A stretch of DNA of 64,000 nt from Apilactobacillus xinyiensis (GCF_019656235.1 NZ_BPLL01000002.1:1-64000); one strand, 5' to 3'. Shown: positions 8,550 to 19,041, counted from the first letter of the stretch. Notes: generated by a model from the letters alone, not told the origin. Made by a program: numbers and translations.

Positions 8550-10496
8550 TTATTCCATAATATCGGTATGATGATTATCTTGTATACGTTTAAACATTTT
8601 TTCCATATCGGAATTAGAAAAGTGTACTAATACTGGTCGACCGTGTGGACAGTTAAATGGATTTTCCGCCTTACTTAACTTATCAATTAAAGCAATGGCT
8701 TGCTTTTTGTCTAAATGATGATTTGCTTTAATAGCTCGCTTACAACTCATCATAATAGCTGTCTTTAAGCGAAATTTACCTATCGATAACTTCTTATCAT
8801 CTAAAATCCAATCAATCATTTCTTGAATAATTGACTTCTCTTGACCTTTTTTAAACCACGCTGGATGATGACGAATTATGAAACTATTAGAACCAAATTC
8901 TTCCAGTTCAATTCCTAAAGCATTTAATTTATCTATATTTTGATTAATTATTAAAGCATCAGAAGTTGAATAGTCCAGTACTATTGGAACTAGTAATTCT
9001 TGTTGACTAGCAGCTACTTCGCCAATCATTTTTCGATAATACTCATAATTAATTCTTTCCTGTGCAGCGTGTTGATCTAAAATATACATTCCATCTTTAG
9101 ATTCAGCTAATAAATAAGTTCCGTGCATTTGACCAATATATAATAAGTTAGGAAAACGTCTTTCATTATCCTCATGTTGAATATTATCATTATGCTCATC
9201 AGAATGCTTTACAGTATGTTCGTAGTCATCAAAGATACCAACTGTTTCATTCGTATAACGAGTATCAAAATTTTTCATCATATCGGAATGTAAGTCTTCT
9301 TTTTGATAAATCATTACCGGTTGATGTTCTTTTACATTTTTTTCATCAGATGATTTATTCTGTTTTAATAATTTTTTATTATCATTAGAATTATTTTCGT
9401 CTTTAGCAAAATAATGAGTAGAAACATTATCTAATTGGAAACTTAGTTGGTCTGTATTTAAAGGCTTAGTTGATTTATTATTTGTTTTTTCATAAATGGC
9501 ATCTGGTATTAAATTTTTAGGCTCCAAAGTTTTAAAAATAGTGTCTGATATTAAACTACATAACTGTTCTTCCTTACTAATTCGAACAGTTTGCTTAGTA
9601 GGATGGACATTAACGTCCAGTAAAAATGGATCTAAGTCAATTTTAATTACTGTCATTGGATAACGGCCAATCATCAATTTAGATCTATACCCTTCTAAAA
9701 CTGACTTAGCAATATTATTGTTCTTAACATACCTACCGTTCATAATAATAGAGATATATTTTCTAGAAGCTCTTGTCATTTCGGGTAAACTAGTATAACC
9801 ACTTATTTTAAAATCATAGTCGTTCATCGAAAACTTAATCATTTTTTTAACCGTATTAATTCCATAAATTCCGCCTATAACTTGTTGCAAATTACTACGG
9901 CCAGAAGTACGAACCAGTTCACGATTATTATGACGTAATGAAAATGATATATCTGAATGACCAAGAGAAATTTGGTTTACCACATCAGTTATTTTAGACA
10001 ATTCTGTAGCTGGTGATTTCATATACTTAAGACGTGCTGGGGTATTGAAGAATAAATCAGATACTTCAACCGTTGTACCCTTTCTTGATTCTGCTGGAAT
10101 ACAATTTAATACCCTTCCACCTTTTATATCTATTTCCGTCCCATCACTACCAGTAGAAGTTTTAAGCTTTATATTCGATATAGATGCAATTGATGGTAAG
10201 GCTTCACCTCTAAAGCCAAGTGAACTAATTTTGAACAAATCTTTTCGATCATGAATTTTGCTGGTAGCGTGTCTTTTAAATGCTAACTTAACATCGTTGC
10301 TTTCAATTCCAGAACCATTATCAACTACTTTAATATACTGCAATCCAGCATCTTTAATATCGATATCAATTTCAGTACTACCCGCATCAATAGAATTTTC
10401 TATTAATTCTTTAACTACAGAAGCCGGTCGTTCAATAACTTCCCCAGCAGCTATTTGATCAGATAAAATTGATGATAGTTCATGAATCTTCGACAT
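8550..10496 (-). CDS. mutL: DNA mismatch repair protein MutL
   Basis: Mismatch-repair endonuclease that links MutS recognition to strand incision. 648 residues. The N-terminal GHKL ATPase shows ENSIDAGS, DNGSGI and GFRGEAL. A long low-complexity, Asn/Asp-rich linker (about 345-450) follows, then the C-terminal domain with DQHAAQERINYE, the metal-binding endonuclease motif of non-methyl-directed MutL, and a terminal CPHGRP. ATG follows GGGGTG. It is 12 nt downstream of mutS. Nothing suggests loss of function. Confidence 0.97.
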   Translation of the reverse strand: MSKIHELSSILSDQIAAGEVIERPASVVKELIENSIDAGSTEIDIDIKDAGLQYIKVVDNGSGIESNDVKLAFKRHATSKIHDRKDLFKISSLGFRGEALPSIASISNIKLKTSTGSDGTEIDIKGGRVLNCIPAESRKGTTVEVSDLFFNTPARLKYMKSPATELSKITDVVNQISLGHSDISFSLRHNNRELVRTSGRSNLQQVIGGIYGINTVKKMIKFSMNDYDFKISGYTSLPEMTRASRKYISIIMNGRYVKNNNIAKSVLEGYRSKLMIGRYPMTVIKIDLDPFLLDVNVHPTKQTVRISKEEQLCSLISDTIFKTLEPKNLIPDAIYEKTNNKSTKPLNTDQLSFQLDNVSTHYFAKDENNSNDNKKLLKQNKSSDEKNVKEHQPVMIYQKEDLHSDMMKNFDTRYTNETVGIFDDYEHTVKHSDEHNDNIQHEDNERRFPNLLYIGQMHGTYLLAESKDGMYILDQHAAQERINYEYYRKMIGEVAASQQELLVPIVLDYSTSDALIINQNIDKLNALGIELEEFGSNSFIIRHHPAWFKKGQEKSIIQEMIDWILDDKKLSIGKFRLKTAIMMSCKRAIKANHHLDKKQAIALIDKLSKAENPFNCPHGRPVLVHFSNSDMEKMFKRIQDNHHTDIME

Positions 10497-10508
10497 TATA
10501 GCACACCC

Positions 10509-13127
10509 CTATTTGTTTATTTCTTGTTTCCATTTATAAACTAAATTCATTACGTCCATCGGTGTTAGTGACATCAAATCAGCTTTCTTAATTTCTTCAA
10601 TTACATCAGTATTTTTCAATTTATCAGCTTGTTGATTTGTTGTTACAGATTTTTGATTGAATAACTCTAGTTGATAATTATCTAAATCTACTTTAACATC
10701 ATTTTTTTGATTATCGGATAAATCACTTGAATTATTATCAATACTTTTATCCTTAGATTCTAAGTGCGACAAAATATCACTAGCACGATTTAATAAATCG
10801 TCAGGCAATCCGGCTAGCTTAGCAACGTGAATTCCATAAGATTTGTCGGCAGCACCCTTTTCTACTTTATGCAAAAATACTAAATTGCCATCTTTTTCAG
10901 TTGCTCCCACATGCACATTTTGTAAATTTTTTAAAGATTTATCTAGAGCTGTAAGTTCATGGTAATGTGTAGAAAATAAAGTTTTAGCATGCAGATTATC
11001 ATGAACATATTCAATAATTGACTGTGCCAAAGCCATTCCATCATAAGTAGCTGTTCCACGACCAATTTCATCAAACAAAATCAAACTATTAGGAGTTGCA
11101 TTTTCAATTGCTGCATTAGATTCTTTCATTTCAACCATGAAAGTACTTTCTCCAGAAATTAAATCATCAGCGGCACCAATTCGAGTAAATATCTGATCAA
11201 AAATTGGCATTAAAGCTGACTTAGCAGGTACAAAACAACCAATTTGCGACATTATAACTGTTAAAGCTAGTTGACGCATATAAGTACTTTTACCTGACAT
11301 ATTAGGACCTGTAATCAATAATACATTGGTTGTCGAATCCATTATTACACTATTTGGTACATAGGTTTGGCGTCCCAAGACTTTTTCCACTACTGGATGA
11401 CGTCCATCAATAATTTTCAAATCGTGTTCATCATTTAATTTAGGTTTAATGAAATGATAATCTTCAGAAACCGTTGCAAAACTTTGTAGCACATCTAAGC
11501 TAGATACTAAATCTGCTAAGTTTTGAATTCTTTGAATGGCATCTTTAACGATGTCTCTAATTTGAGTAAATAAATTATATTCTAATGTTTTAGACTTATC
11601 TTGTGCTTCTAAGATCAACGCTTCAGTTTTCTTTAATTCAGGTGTAGAAAATCGTTCAGCATTCGTTAAAGTTTGTTTTCTTTCATACTTATTTTCAGGT
11701 AACTTATCCAAATTAGCTTTAGTAACTTCAATATAGTAACCAAAAACTCGATTAAATCCTATTTTTAAATTATTAATACCTGTAGCAACGCGTTCTTTTT
11801 GCTCAAGTTCAGCTAACCAATGTTTTCCATTAGTCATAGCATCACGGTATTTATCTAATTGATTATCATAATTAGATTTTATTACATTTCCTTCAGTCAC
11901 TGAAATTGGCGACTCATCATTAATTGAACGTTCAATTAAATCAACAACATCATCAATTGGGTCAATTTGATTATAAAAGTCGCCAAATATATTGCTATCC
12001 AATTCACCAATTACGTGCTTTAACTTAGGAATTTGACTCAATGAGGATTTCAATTGAATCAAGTCACGACCATTAACACTCCCAAATGATACTTTCCCAG
12101 CTAGTCTTTCTAAATCATACACTTCAGTTAAAATTTCTCTAATTTGACTACGTTCAAAATAACTATCTAAAAATGCTTCCACAAATTTTTGACGTTTTAA
12201 AATGTCATCTTTGTTAATTAAAGGTCGATTTAACCAACGTTTAAGTTTTCTGCCTCCCATAGCAGTTTTAGTTTCGTCAAGTAGCCATAAAAGAGTACCA
12301 CTTTTCTTACCAGTGCGAATGTTTTTATTAATCTCTAAATTGTATTGAGAGTTATGATCTAATTTTAAAAAGTGAGCAGGTTGATACTCAATAACCTTTT
12401 GCATGTGTGAAAGATTACGTTTTTGAGTATTTAAAATATAAGTTAAAAGTCGATTCAAAACATCTTTTTCTAACTCATTATTAATATCTTGTAATAAATA
12501 ACTCATTTCAGATTTAACATCAATTGAATGTTGATATGAAATTAAAATTCCTACTTTTTTAAGTAAATCAATTAGACTTTGTGGCACTTTAGGACCTAAA
12601 ACAATTTCTTTAGTTTGTAAACTTAAGGTTTCGTTTAAAACACTTGAATTATTATTTAAAATACTTACTTTTAACTCACCTGTAGATAAATCAGCATAGG
12701 CAAATCCATATTGACCATTTGCATAGGAAAGTGCCGTTAAGTAGTTGTTATTTTTAGCATTGTCTGCTCCAGAATCAGTCTTAGTACCTGGAGTTACTAG
12801 TTGAGTAATTGCACGTTTTACCATTCCTTTAGCTGATTTAGGATCTTCCATTTGTTCACAAATAGCAACTTTATAGCCCTTATCAATTAAAATATCAATA
12901 TAGTTTTGAACTGCTCGATGAGGTACTCCACACATTGGAATAGGATTTTTCGATTTATGACTACGAGAAGTTAAGGTTAATTCTAATAATTGTGATCCTT
13001 TAACTGCATCTTCATTAAACATTTCATAAAAATCACCTAATCGATAAAATAAAAAAGCATCTGGATATTGGTCTTTTATTTTTTGATATTGCTGCATCAT
13101 AGGTGTTAGTTTACTTTTGTCTGTCAA
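10509..13127 (-). CDS. mutS: DNA mismatch repair protein MutS
   Basis: Mismatch-sensing ATPase. 872 residues from the chosen start. The N-terminal domain has the GDFYEMF mismatch-wedge motif. The core and clamp domains follow, then the ATPase with Walker [10 protein letters not shown], Walker [12 protein letters not shown] and the STHYHEL motif. An AAAGG site lies 10 nt before a TTG at 13125-13127, making that start more likely than the TTG at 13143-13145, which touches the ymdB stop codon and has no ribosome site. It is first in the mutS-mutL-ruvA-ruvB-yajC series. Confidence 0.96.
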   Translation of the reverse strand: MTDKSKLTPMMQQYQKIKDQYPDAFLFYRLGDFYEMFNEDAVKGSQLLELTLTSRSHKSKNPIPMCGVPHRAVQNYIDILIDKGYKVAICEQMEDPKSAKGMVKRAITQLVTPGTKTDSGADNAKNNNYLTALSYANGQYGFAYADLSTGELKVSILNNNSSVLNETLSLQTKEIVLGPKVPQSLIDLLKKVGILISYQHSIDVKSEMSYLLQDINNELEKDVLNRLLTYILNTQKRNLSHMQKVIEYQPAHFLKLDHNSQYNLEINKNIRTGKKSGTLLWLLDETKTAMGGRKLKRWLNRPLINKDDILKRQKFVEAFLDSYFERSQIREILTEVYDLERLAGKVSFGSVNGRDLIQLKSSLSQIPKLKHVIGELDSNIFGDFYNQIDPIDDVVDLIERSINDESPISVTEGNVIKSNYDNQLDKYRDAMTNGKHWLAELEQKERVATGINNLKIGFNRVFGYYIEVTKANLDKLPENKYERKQTLTNAERFSTPELKKTEALILEAQDKSKTLEYNLFTQIRDIVKDAIQRIQNLADLVSSLDVLQSFATVSEDYHFIKPKLNDEHDLKIIDGRHPVVEKVLGRQTYVPNSVIMDSTTNVLLITGPNMSGKSTYMRQLALTVIMSQIGCFVPAKSALMPIFDQIFTRIGAADDLISGESTFMVEMKESNAAIENATPNSLILFDEIGRGTATYDGMALAQSIIEYVHDNLHAKTLFSTHYHELTALDKSLKNLQNVHVGATEKDGNLVFLHKVEKGAADKSYGIHVAKLAGLPDDLLNRASDILSHLESKDKSIDNNSSDLSDNQKNDVKVDLDNYQLELFNQKSVTTNQQADKLKNTDVIEEIKKADLMSLTPMDVMNLVYKWKQEINK

Positions 13128-13145
13128 TTTAAATCTACCTTTCAA

Positions 13146-13946
13146 CTAATTTTGATATGGTCGATCAGGATTAATCATAATTGTATTAATATGTGTAGCT
13201 TTTCCATCATTATTAATATCGATAACACATCCCGAAAGGATACCGCCTCCATCTTCTTCAACTTCAAATCGAGTAGGCATTTGTGTTTTAAAGCGATGAA
13301 TAATATTTTTATATTTCATCCCTAAAACACCATCATATGGTCCACACATTCCAACATCTGTTAAAAATGCTGTACCATTACTTAAAATTCGATAGTCATT
13401 TGTTTGTACATGGGTATGTGTTCCAACTAAAGCTGATATTCTTCCATCTAAGTACATTGCCATTGCTTGTTTTTCGCTTGTAGTTTCAGCATGAAAATCA
13501 ACAAATATGATATCTACTTGATTCTCTATTTGGTCCAGTAATTGATCAATTCTTTGAAATGGATCATCTAATGGGTCCATAAAAATTCTACCTTGTAAGT
13601 TAATAACCGCCATTTTTTTACCATTAATATTAACAATTGTATAACCATTTCCAGGTACATTCTTGCCTGGAAAATTTAAAGGACGAATTAAATTGGAAGT
13701 TTGAGAAATAAAACTAAATATTTCTTCATTATTCCAAGCATGATTACCTAAAGTTATTACATCAGCACCTGCAGACATAATCTGTTTATATACTTTTTTA
13801 TTAATTCCTCGACCAAACGAAGTAGCGTTTTCTCCATTCACAATAGTTATTTGTGGTTTTAAATCTTTTTTTAAAGTAGGTAAATATTCATTAATCATTT
13901 TTACACCAATATTTCCTACAACATCACCAATAAATAAAACTTTCAT
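13146..13946 (-). CDS. ymdB: YmdB-family metallophosphoesterase
   Basis: Calcineurin-like phosphoesterase; in Bacillus subtilis YmdB hydrolyses 2',3'-cyclic nucleotides and affects biofilm and motility decisions. 266 residues. All metal ligands are in place: D8 in IGDVVG, GEN near 38-40, GNHAWN near 66, DFHAE near 150, GTHTHVQT near 175. ATG follows GGGG. As in Bacillus it lies next to rny, 80 nt downstream, with the rny terminator between them. The intact site here contrasts with the degenerate RNase Y site. Confidence 0.92.
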   Translation of the reverse strand: MKVLFIGDVVGNIGVKMINEYLPTLKKDLKPQITIVNGENATSFGRGINKKVYKQIMSAGADVITLGNHAWNNEEIFSFISQTSNLIRPLNFPGKNVPGNGYTIVNINGKKMAVINLQGRIFMDPLDDPFQRIDQLLDQIENQVDIIFVDFHAETTSEKQAMAMYLDGRISALVGTHTHVQTNDYRILSNGTAFLTDVGMCGPYDGVLGMKYKNIIHRFKTQMPTRFEVEEDGGGILSGCVIDINNDGKATHINTIMINPDRPYQN

Positions 13947-14000
13947 GTTTTCCCCTATCTTTATTCATAATAACTATTATTTTACACTGTTTCTATAAAA

Positions 14001-14028
14001 ATAAAAAAGGCCCTAAAAGACCTTTTTT
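14001..14028 (-). terminator. Terminator after rny
   Basis: An 8-bp stem with one G-U pair, AAAAGGTC with GGCCTTTT on the minus strand, is followed by a T run. It overlaps the stop codon of rny and ends the single-gene rny transcript before ymdB. Confidence 0.78.
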
Positions 14029-15586
14029 ACTTAGCATATTCAATTGATCTAACTTCACGTATAATTGTAACTTTAATATGTCCAGGATATTCCATATCCT
14101 TTTCAATTTTATTCTTAATATTGTGAGCTAAAACTACGGATTGAGTATCTGAAACCTTGTCAGATTTAACAATAACTCTAATTTCTCTACCCGCTTGAAT
14201 AGCATAGCTTTTCTTAACATCATCAAAACTATCACTAATATTTTCCAGGCTCTCTAAGCGATGAACAAAACTTTCTAGTGATTTGCTCTTAGCTCCGGGT
14301 CTAGAAATAGCAATTTTGTTAGCGACTGAAACTAATTCCGAAATAATATATTTCGGTTTTTTAGCCTCATCTTCACATGCGATAGAATCAATAATTGTAC
14401 TACTCTCATTGTATTTCTTGGCTAAATCGATACCAATTTCAATATGAGATCCATCAGTCTCATTATTGGTAGCTCTACCAATTTCGTGTAATAATCCTGC
14501 GCGTTTTGCTAATGTAACATCCTCACCAAGTTCAGCAGCTAATATTCCAGACAACTTTGCAACTTCGATTGAATGACTTAAAATGTTTCTTCCACGATAA
14601 ATTTTAAATTTAAGTTGTCCAATTAGTTTGACCATTTCAGGATTTATAGAATGAATTCCTAAATCAAAGGTAACTTCTTCACCAATTTCTTGAATTTTAT
14701 TAGAAAGATCTTTTTTACTCTTAGAAACCATTTCTTCAATTCGAGCCGGATGAATACGACCATCTTTAATAAGACCTTCTAAAGCCATCTTGGCTACTTC
14801 TCTTCTAATAGGATCAAAACCACTTAAAACAACTGCTTCTGGAGTATCATCAATTACTAAGTCAATTCCGGTTAACGTTTCAAAAGTACGAATATTTCGA
14901 CCTTCGCGTCCAATAATTCTACCTTTCATATCATCATTAGGAAGATTTACAACTGATACAGTTGTTTCAGAAACTACGTCAGCAGCACATTGTTGAATTG
15001 CTTCAACTATTAAGTCTTTAGCGTTATCAGTAGCAGTTTTTTGAGCTTTATTATAACTATCTTTAATAATTTTAGCTCTTTCATCAGCTAGTTCTGACCT
15101 AGTTTCATTTAGCATAAGTTCTTTAGCTTCTTCTTTAGACAAAGCAGAAATTCTTTCTAACTCGGTTTGTCGTTGCTGGACAAGTGATTCCGCTTTTTGT
15201 TGCAGTTTATCTAGATTTTGTTGATCAGCAGTTAATTTATGTTCTTTACGGCTTAAAGCATCGTCACGTTTATCAAATGCATTATCTTTTCGATCTAAAG
15301 CATCTTCACGTTGAATTAAACGATCTTCTTGTTTTTGAAGTTCATTACGACGTTCTTTAAGTTCCTTTTCAACATTAGCTCGATAAGCACTACTCTTTTC
15401 CTTAGCTTCTAAAATAGCTTCTTTAGCTGAGGTATTAGCTTGATGTTTAGCTTTTTCTAAAATATCTTTAGCATTAGTATGTGCTTCATCCAAGCGTTTA
15501 TTAATTAACTTTTGATGTATAAAATATCCTAATACAAAACCACAAACAATAGCGATGATTGCGAGGATTAAATTGGAAATACCCAT
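14027..15586 (-). CDS. rny: Ribonuclease Y with a degenerate HD active site
   Basis: Membrane-bound endoribonuclease family that initiates mRNA decay. 519 residues: a transmembrane helix at about 3-20, a long charged coiled coil (25-190), a KH domain with GRIIGREGRNIR, and an HD domain. The domain order, length and ends match the family. The HD site does not: HD is HE at 367-368, the SHHGD motif reads ACEDE (403-407), and the Asp of the AADALS motif is Asn423. The first His (HSIEVA) and GSH remain. Catalysis is therefore doubtful, although RNA binding and scaffolding could persist. It has its own promoter and terminator. Confidence 0.93.
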   Translation of the reverse strand: MGISNLILAIIAIVCGFVLGYFIHQKLINKRLDEAHTNAKDILEKAKHQANTSAKEAILEAKEKSSAYRANVEKELKERRNELQKQEDRLIQREDALDRKDNAFDKRDDALSRKEHKLTADQQNLDKLQQKAESLVQQRQTELERISALSKEEAKELMLNETRSELADERAKIIKDSYNKAQKTATDNAKDLIVEAIQQCAADVVSETTVSVVNLPNDDMKGRIIGREGRNIRTFETLTGIDLVIDDTPEAVVLSGFDPIRREVAKMALEGLIKDGRIHPARIEEMVSKSKKDLSNKIQEIGEEVTFDLGIHSINPEMVKLIGQLKFKIYRGRNILSHSIEVAKLSGILAAELGEDVTLAKRAGLLHEIGRATNNETDGSHIEIGIDLAKKYNESSTIIDSIACEDEAKKPKYIISELVSVANKIAISRPGAKSKSLESFVHRLESLENISDSFDDVKKSYAIQAGREIRVIVKSDKVSDTQSVVLAHNIKNKIEKDMEYPGHIKVTIIREVRSIEYAK

Positions 15587-15664
15587 TATTTCACCTCCGC
15601 ATCATCAAAAATAATATATAAGATCATATTTTTAAGATGTCATTTAAATTATTAACACTATTAC

Positions 15665-15693
15665 ATTTTAAGTTTTAGCACGAGCGCTGTCAA
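15665..15693 (-). promoter_or_regulatory. rny promoter
   Basis: Minus-strand TTGACA (15688-15693), 17-bp spacer and TAAAAT (15665-15670). The spacer contains GC-rich TGCGCTCGTGC-like bases. It gives a leader of about 70 nt before the rny GGAGGTG ribosome site. Confidence 0.85.
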
Positions 15694-15731
15694 CTTATGT
15701 ATCACACTTAATTAAAAGTAGCTAAAGCAAA

Positions 15732-15766
15732 ATAAAAAGAATGGAATTAAATTCCATTCTTTTTAT
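15732..15766 (-). terminator. Terminator after recA
   Basis: A perfect palindrome, AAAAAGAATGGAAT (15734-15747) with its complement at about 15751-15764, runs into TTTTTATTTTGC on the minus strand. It overlaps the recA stop codon. Confidence 0.9.
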
Positions 15767-16821
15767 TTTTTATCGTCTTTTTTAGAGTTATTACTTTTAG
15801 GTGCTTCAGAATCTTTTTTAGACTCAGTATCTTCTTCCATTCCATAAGCAACTCTAACTTTGTGGTTAATTTCTTGTTCAATTTCAGGATTATCTGCTAG
15901 ATATTGTTTAGCATTTTCACGACCTTGACCAATTCTAGCTTCACCATAAGAATACCATGATCCAGACTTATTAATGATGTCTTTGTCAACAGCCATATCA
16001 ACTAGTTCACCTGTTTGTGAAACACCATGTCCATACATTATGTCTACTTCAGCACGTTTAAAAGGAGGAGCTACCTTATTTTTAGCAACTTTAATTTTAG
16101 TACGGTTACCAATAATATCAGTGCCATCTTTTATTTGTTCAGCTCTACGAATCTCTAATCTGATTGTAGAATAGAATTTAAGTGCTCGTCCACCAGGAGT
16201 TGTTTCAGGATTACCAAACATCACACCAACTTTTTCACGAATCTGATTAATAAATAAAGCAATTGTTTTAGTTTTATTTATTGAACCTGAAAGTTTTCTT
16301 AATGCTTGTGACATTAGCCTAGCCTGCAATCCAACGTGAGCATCACCCATTTCACCTTCAATTTCAGCTCTAGGTACTAATGCAGCAACTGAATCCACAA
16401 CTACTATGTCAATAGCACCACTTGATACTAGGGCATCCGTAATTTGAAGACCTTGTTCACCTGTGTCAGGTTGTGACAATAATAAATCCTCAATGTTAAC
16501 ACCTAAATTAGTAGCATATACTGGATCTAAAGCATTTTCAGCATCTATATATGCAGCAGTGCCTCCACGTTTTTGTACTTCCGCTACAGCTTGTAAAGCA
16601 ATGGTAGTTTTACCAGAACTTTCTGGGCCATATATTTCAACAATTCGACCTCTAGGATATCCACCGACACCCAAAGCATTATCCAATGCTAAAGACCCAG
16701 TAGGGATTGTAGAAATTCTAGTATCCCCACGATCGCCCATTCTCATTATGGAACCCTTACCAAATTCTTTTTCTATTCTTTTTAGAGCCCCATCTAAAGC
16801 AGCTTTACGTTCATCAGCCAT
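15763..16821 (-). CDS. recA: Recombinase RecA
   Basis: ATP-dependent strand-exchange protein and LexA co-protease. 352 residues. Walker [10 protein letters not shown] is near 67-75, IDAENALDP and VVDSVAAL (Walker B) follow, then the [22 protein letters not shown] loop 2 region, and the tail is Lys/Asp/Glu-rich. ATG follows GAGGAGG. A LexA-type box and a good promoter precede it, so SOS induction is expected. It is transcribed alone, with a terminator after it. Confidence 0.98.
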   Translation of the reverse strand: MADERKAALDGALKRIEKEFGKGSIMRMGDRGDTRISTIPTGSLALDNALGVGGYPRGRIVEIYGPESSGKTTIALQAVAEVQKRGGTAAYIDAENALDPVYATNLGVNIEDLLLSQPDTGEQGLQITDALVSSGAIDIVVVDSVAALVPRAEIEGEMGDAHVGLQARLMSQALRKLSGSINKTKTIALFINQIREKVGVMFGNPETTPGGRALKFYSTIRLEIRRAEQIKDGTDIIGNRTKIKVAKNKVAPPFKRAEVDIMYGHGVSQTGELVDMAVDKDIINKSGSWYSYGEARIGQGRENAKQYLADNPEIEQEINHKVRVAYGMEEDTESKKDSEAPKSNNSKKDDKK

Positions 16822-16860
16822 TAACTTACCTCCTCATTCATAACTTTAACAGTATCATAT

Positions 16861-16889
16861 ACTATACTAATGTATTGAGTAAAAATCAA
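16861..16889 (-). promoter_or_regulatory. recA promoter
   Basis: Minus-strand TTGATT (16884-16889), 17-bp spacer and TATAGT (16861-16866). It lies about 40 nt upstream of the recA ATG and 9 bp downstream of the LexA-type box. Confidence 0.78.
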
Positions 16890-16896
16890 GAAAAAA

Positions 16897-16911
16897 GGGA
16901 ACAAAAGTTCG
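16897..16911 (-). promoter_or_regulatory. LexA (DinR) operator upstream of recA
   Basis: Minus-strand CGAACTTTTGTTCC contains the perfect core GAAC-N4-GTTC (16899-16910), matching the Gram-positive LexA consensus CGAACN4GTTYG apart from the last base. It sits between the pncC stop codon and the recA -35, the expected place for SOS control of recA. Confidence 0.85.
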
Positions 16912-16912
16912 C

Positions 16913-17386
16913 TTAATTATTTATGATTTTTTCGATTAAATTTAATCCAGCTAATACTGATTTTAAACGAACTGTGTCTCTATCTCCATCAAAATTAAAG
17001 AGTTGGCTAGTTACGCTATCTTTATAAGCTACTCCGATATAGACTGTTCCTGCTAATTGATTTTCTAATTTATCAGGACCAGCAACTCCAGTAAATGAAA
17101 CTGATAAATCAGTTTGCATAATTTCTTGAGATTTTTTAGCCATTTGTTTGGCTGTTTCAGCAGAAACAACTCCATACTCATTCACAATATTTTTAGGAAC
17201 TCCTAAGAGCTTTACTTTTGCATCGTTAGAGTATGTAACAAAACCACCACTAAATATTTTAGAAACACCTGATACTTCACCTAAAACTTCTTGAAATAAT
17301 CCTGCTGTTAAACTTTCAGCAGCAGTAATTGAAATATTATCATTAATTAATTTCCTAATTACTTTTTTATCAATATTAGTTATCAA
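16913..17386 (-). CDS. pncC: Stand-alone CinA C-terminal domain / NMN amidohydrolase (PncC-type)
   Basis: Predicted nicotinamide-nucleotide amidase that recycles NMN to NaMN. The 157-residue protein covers only the CinA C-terminal domain: AAESLTAGLF (18-27), GGFVTYSNDAK, GVVSAETAKQMA, and SFTGVAGPD. The roughly 250-residue MoaB-like N-terminal domain of full CinA, usual next to recA in lactic acid bacteria, is missing, and no trace is left in the 62 nt upstream. The start is TTG after AAGGA. It lies between pgsA and recA, the normal CinA position, so it appears shortened rather than moved. Confidence 0.85.
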   Translation of the reverse strand: MITNIDKKVIRKLINDNISITAAESLTAGLFQEVLGEVSGVSKIFSGGFVTYSNDAKVKLLGVPKNIVNEYGVVSAETAKQMAKKSQEIMQTDLSVSFTGVAGPDKLENQLAGTVYIGVAYKDSVTSQLFNFDGDRDTVRLKSVLAGLNLIEKIINN

Positions 17387-17448
17387 AAAATATCATCCTT
17401 ACTAAAATACATTCATTAAAATATACGAATTTAATCAGCTAAACAATT

Positions 17449-18030
17449 TTAAAATGAGTCTGAGAAAACATCTTTATTTTTAATAAAATAATCTACTCCG
17501 GAATATACGGTAAAGAACAAACAAATATATAGCAAAATAAGTCCCATAGAAATATTTATAGCTGCAAAAAATACATTATTTAACAGCAATAAAATAATTG
17601 AAAACATTTGTGTAGCAGTCTTGATTTTTCCTGGCCATGCAGCAGCTAAAACTTCACCATCATTTTCTACTATTATCAATCTTAATCCAGTGACTGCTAA
17701 TTCTCTACATACAATTATTGATGCAACCCAAGCCGGAACTTGACCCAAAGCTACCAAGGCAATAAAAGCTGACATAACAATCATTTTATCTGCTAATGGA
17801 TCAGCAAATTTACCAAAGTTAGTAACTAAATGTTGTCTACGAGCAATTTGTCCATCTAAAAAGTCAGTAATTGAAGCAGCAGCAAAAATTACAGCTGCGA
17901 TTATTTGAGTAACAGGTAACATGGTTCCAGCTATAATAACTGTTCCCCAATTAAATGGGTAAGCTAGTATCAAAATAAAAACAGGAATTAAAAAAATACG
18001 TAGTAATGTTAATTTATTTGGTAGGTTCAT
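17449..18030 (-). CDS. pgsA: CDP-diacylglycerol-glycerol-3-phosphate 3-phosphatidyltransferase
   Basis: Integral membrane enzyme for the first committed step of phosphatidylglycerol and cardiolipin synthesis. 193 residues with several hydrophobic helices. The CDP-alcohol transferase motif DG-x2-AR-x8-G-x3-D-x3-D is complete near 63-85 (DGQIARR, then GKFADPLADK). It begins MNLPNKLTLLRI, as usual. It sits between rodZ and pncC, the conserved Firmicutes order. Confidence 0.95.
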   Translation of the reverse strand: MNLPNKLTLLRIFLIPVFILILAYPFNWGTVIIAGTMLPVTQIIAAVIFAAASITDFLDGQIARRQHLVTNFGKFADPLADKMIVMSAFIALVALGQVPAWVASIIVCRELAVTGLRLIIVENDGEVLAAAWPGKIKTATQMFSIILLLLNNVFFAAINISMGLILLYICLFFTVYSGVDYFIKNKDVFSDSF

Positions 18031-18059
18031 TTATATTTATCTCCAATATCTAATATATT

Positions 18060-18086
18060 AAAAAAGAGGCTTAAAAAGCCCCTTTT
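18060..18086 (-). terminator. Terminator after rodZ
   Basis: An 11-bp hairpin with one G-U pair (AAAAGGGGCTT with AAGCCTCTTTT) ends in a T run on the minus strand. It starts 2 nt beyond the rodZ stop and would reduce read-through into pgsA. Confidence 0.8.
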
Positions 18087-18087
18087 A

Positions 18088-18963
18088 TTATTTAAATTGT
18101 ACTTTTACAGTTTGAACTTGAGCACTATCACTGTGAATTGGAAGCTTTTCACCATTGATAGATATTTTAGTTGCAGGGGAATTTCCTAAGTTAATAGTAA
18201 CTTCTTTATCGTCCTTAGATAATTTGATTTTATTACCAGCATTAGGCATCAAAGCACCAGAATAAAGCGTCTTACCATTTGATGTGGCAGATATCCAAGC
18301 TCTACTAGTACTACTTAACTTAATTTTGCTTTTATCAACATTAGTTGAAACGCTGTAAACATTTGAACCACTAGTACTATCAGTTTTTTTAATAGTTGTT
18401 TTGTTTTCAGAAGTTTCTTTTTTGCTAGTCTTGTCTTTATCTTTAGAAGCACTATTCTTAGATTCACTCACTTGAGATGAACCGCTTACTGAAATAGAAG
18501 ATTTATTAATTGAAGAATCCGAATGATTATTTGTCTTAGCTACGGCTATCCAAATAACAAATATAACTACTAAAACTATTAAAACAATAGCAGCAGTCGG
18601 ACCATATTTTCTAACAAGAGCAAACTTGTCATCTTCTTGTCTTTGAGAAGCTCGTGAAGCTATTTTATCATCAGAAACTTGCTCAACATATTCAGGTGAA
18701 TTAGTATTTGGCAAATCATTATCATAACTATTTAACAATTCAAAACCATTTAATCCAACAGCATCAGCAAATTGTTTTATAAATGCTCGTACATAAAAGT
18801 CACCCGGTAACTCATCAAAATTATTTTCTTCAATAGCTACTAGATATCTTTTTTGAATTTTGGTATTTTTTTGTAAATCGTCAATAGTTAAATTTTTATC
18901 TTCTCTGGCTTTTTTTAAAGTCTGTCCAATATTCTTTTTACTTGTGTTTTTATCATTATCCAT
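18088..18963 (-). CDS. rodZ: RodZ-like helix-turn-helix membrane protein (YmfM)
   Basis: Cell-shape protein that links MreB to the membrane. 291 residues: a cytoplasmic HTH domain (about 12-80) typical of the RodZ HTH_25 fold, a single transmembrane helix near 125-148, a Ser/Lys/Thr-rich extracellular linker (150-200), and a C-terminal DUF4115-type beta domain. It lies between the ymfF/ymfH peptidases and pgsA, the same order as in Bacillus. The membrane topology is inferred from hydrophobicity. Confidence 0.9.
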   Translation of the reverse strand: MDNDKNTSKKNIGQTLKKAREDKNLTIDDLQKNTKIQKRYLVAIEENNFDELPGDFYVRAFIKQFADAVGLNGFELLNSYDNDLPNTNSPEYVEQVSDDKIASRASQRQEDDKFALVRKYGPTAAIVLIVLVVIFVIWIAVAKTNNHSDSSINKSSISVSGSSQVSESKNSASKDKDKTSKKETSENKTTIKKTDSTSGSNVYSVSTNVDKSKIKLSSTSRAWISATSNGKTLYSGALMPNAGNKIKLSKDDKEVTINLGNSPATKISINGEKLPIHSDSAQVQTVKVQFK

Positions 18964-19041
18964 AAAGAACTACTCCAGTTAAAATAAGAATTTTTATACA
19001 TTTAATAGTATATCATACCCTAAAAAAAATATTTAAATGAA

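Noticed and set aside
16463-16843. A 126-codon plus-strand frame opposite recA
   Set aside because: Shadow of recA codons; no start region and it would clash with the recA promoter.
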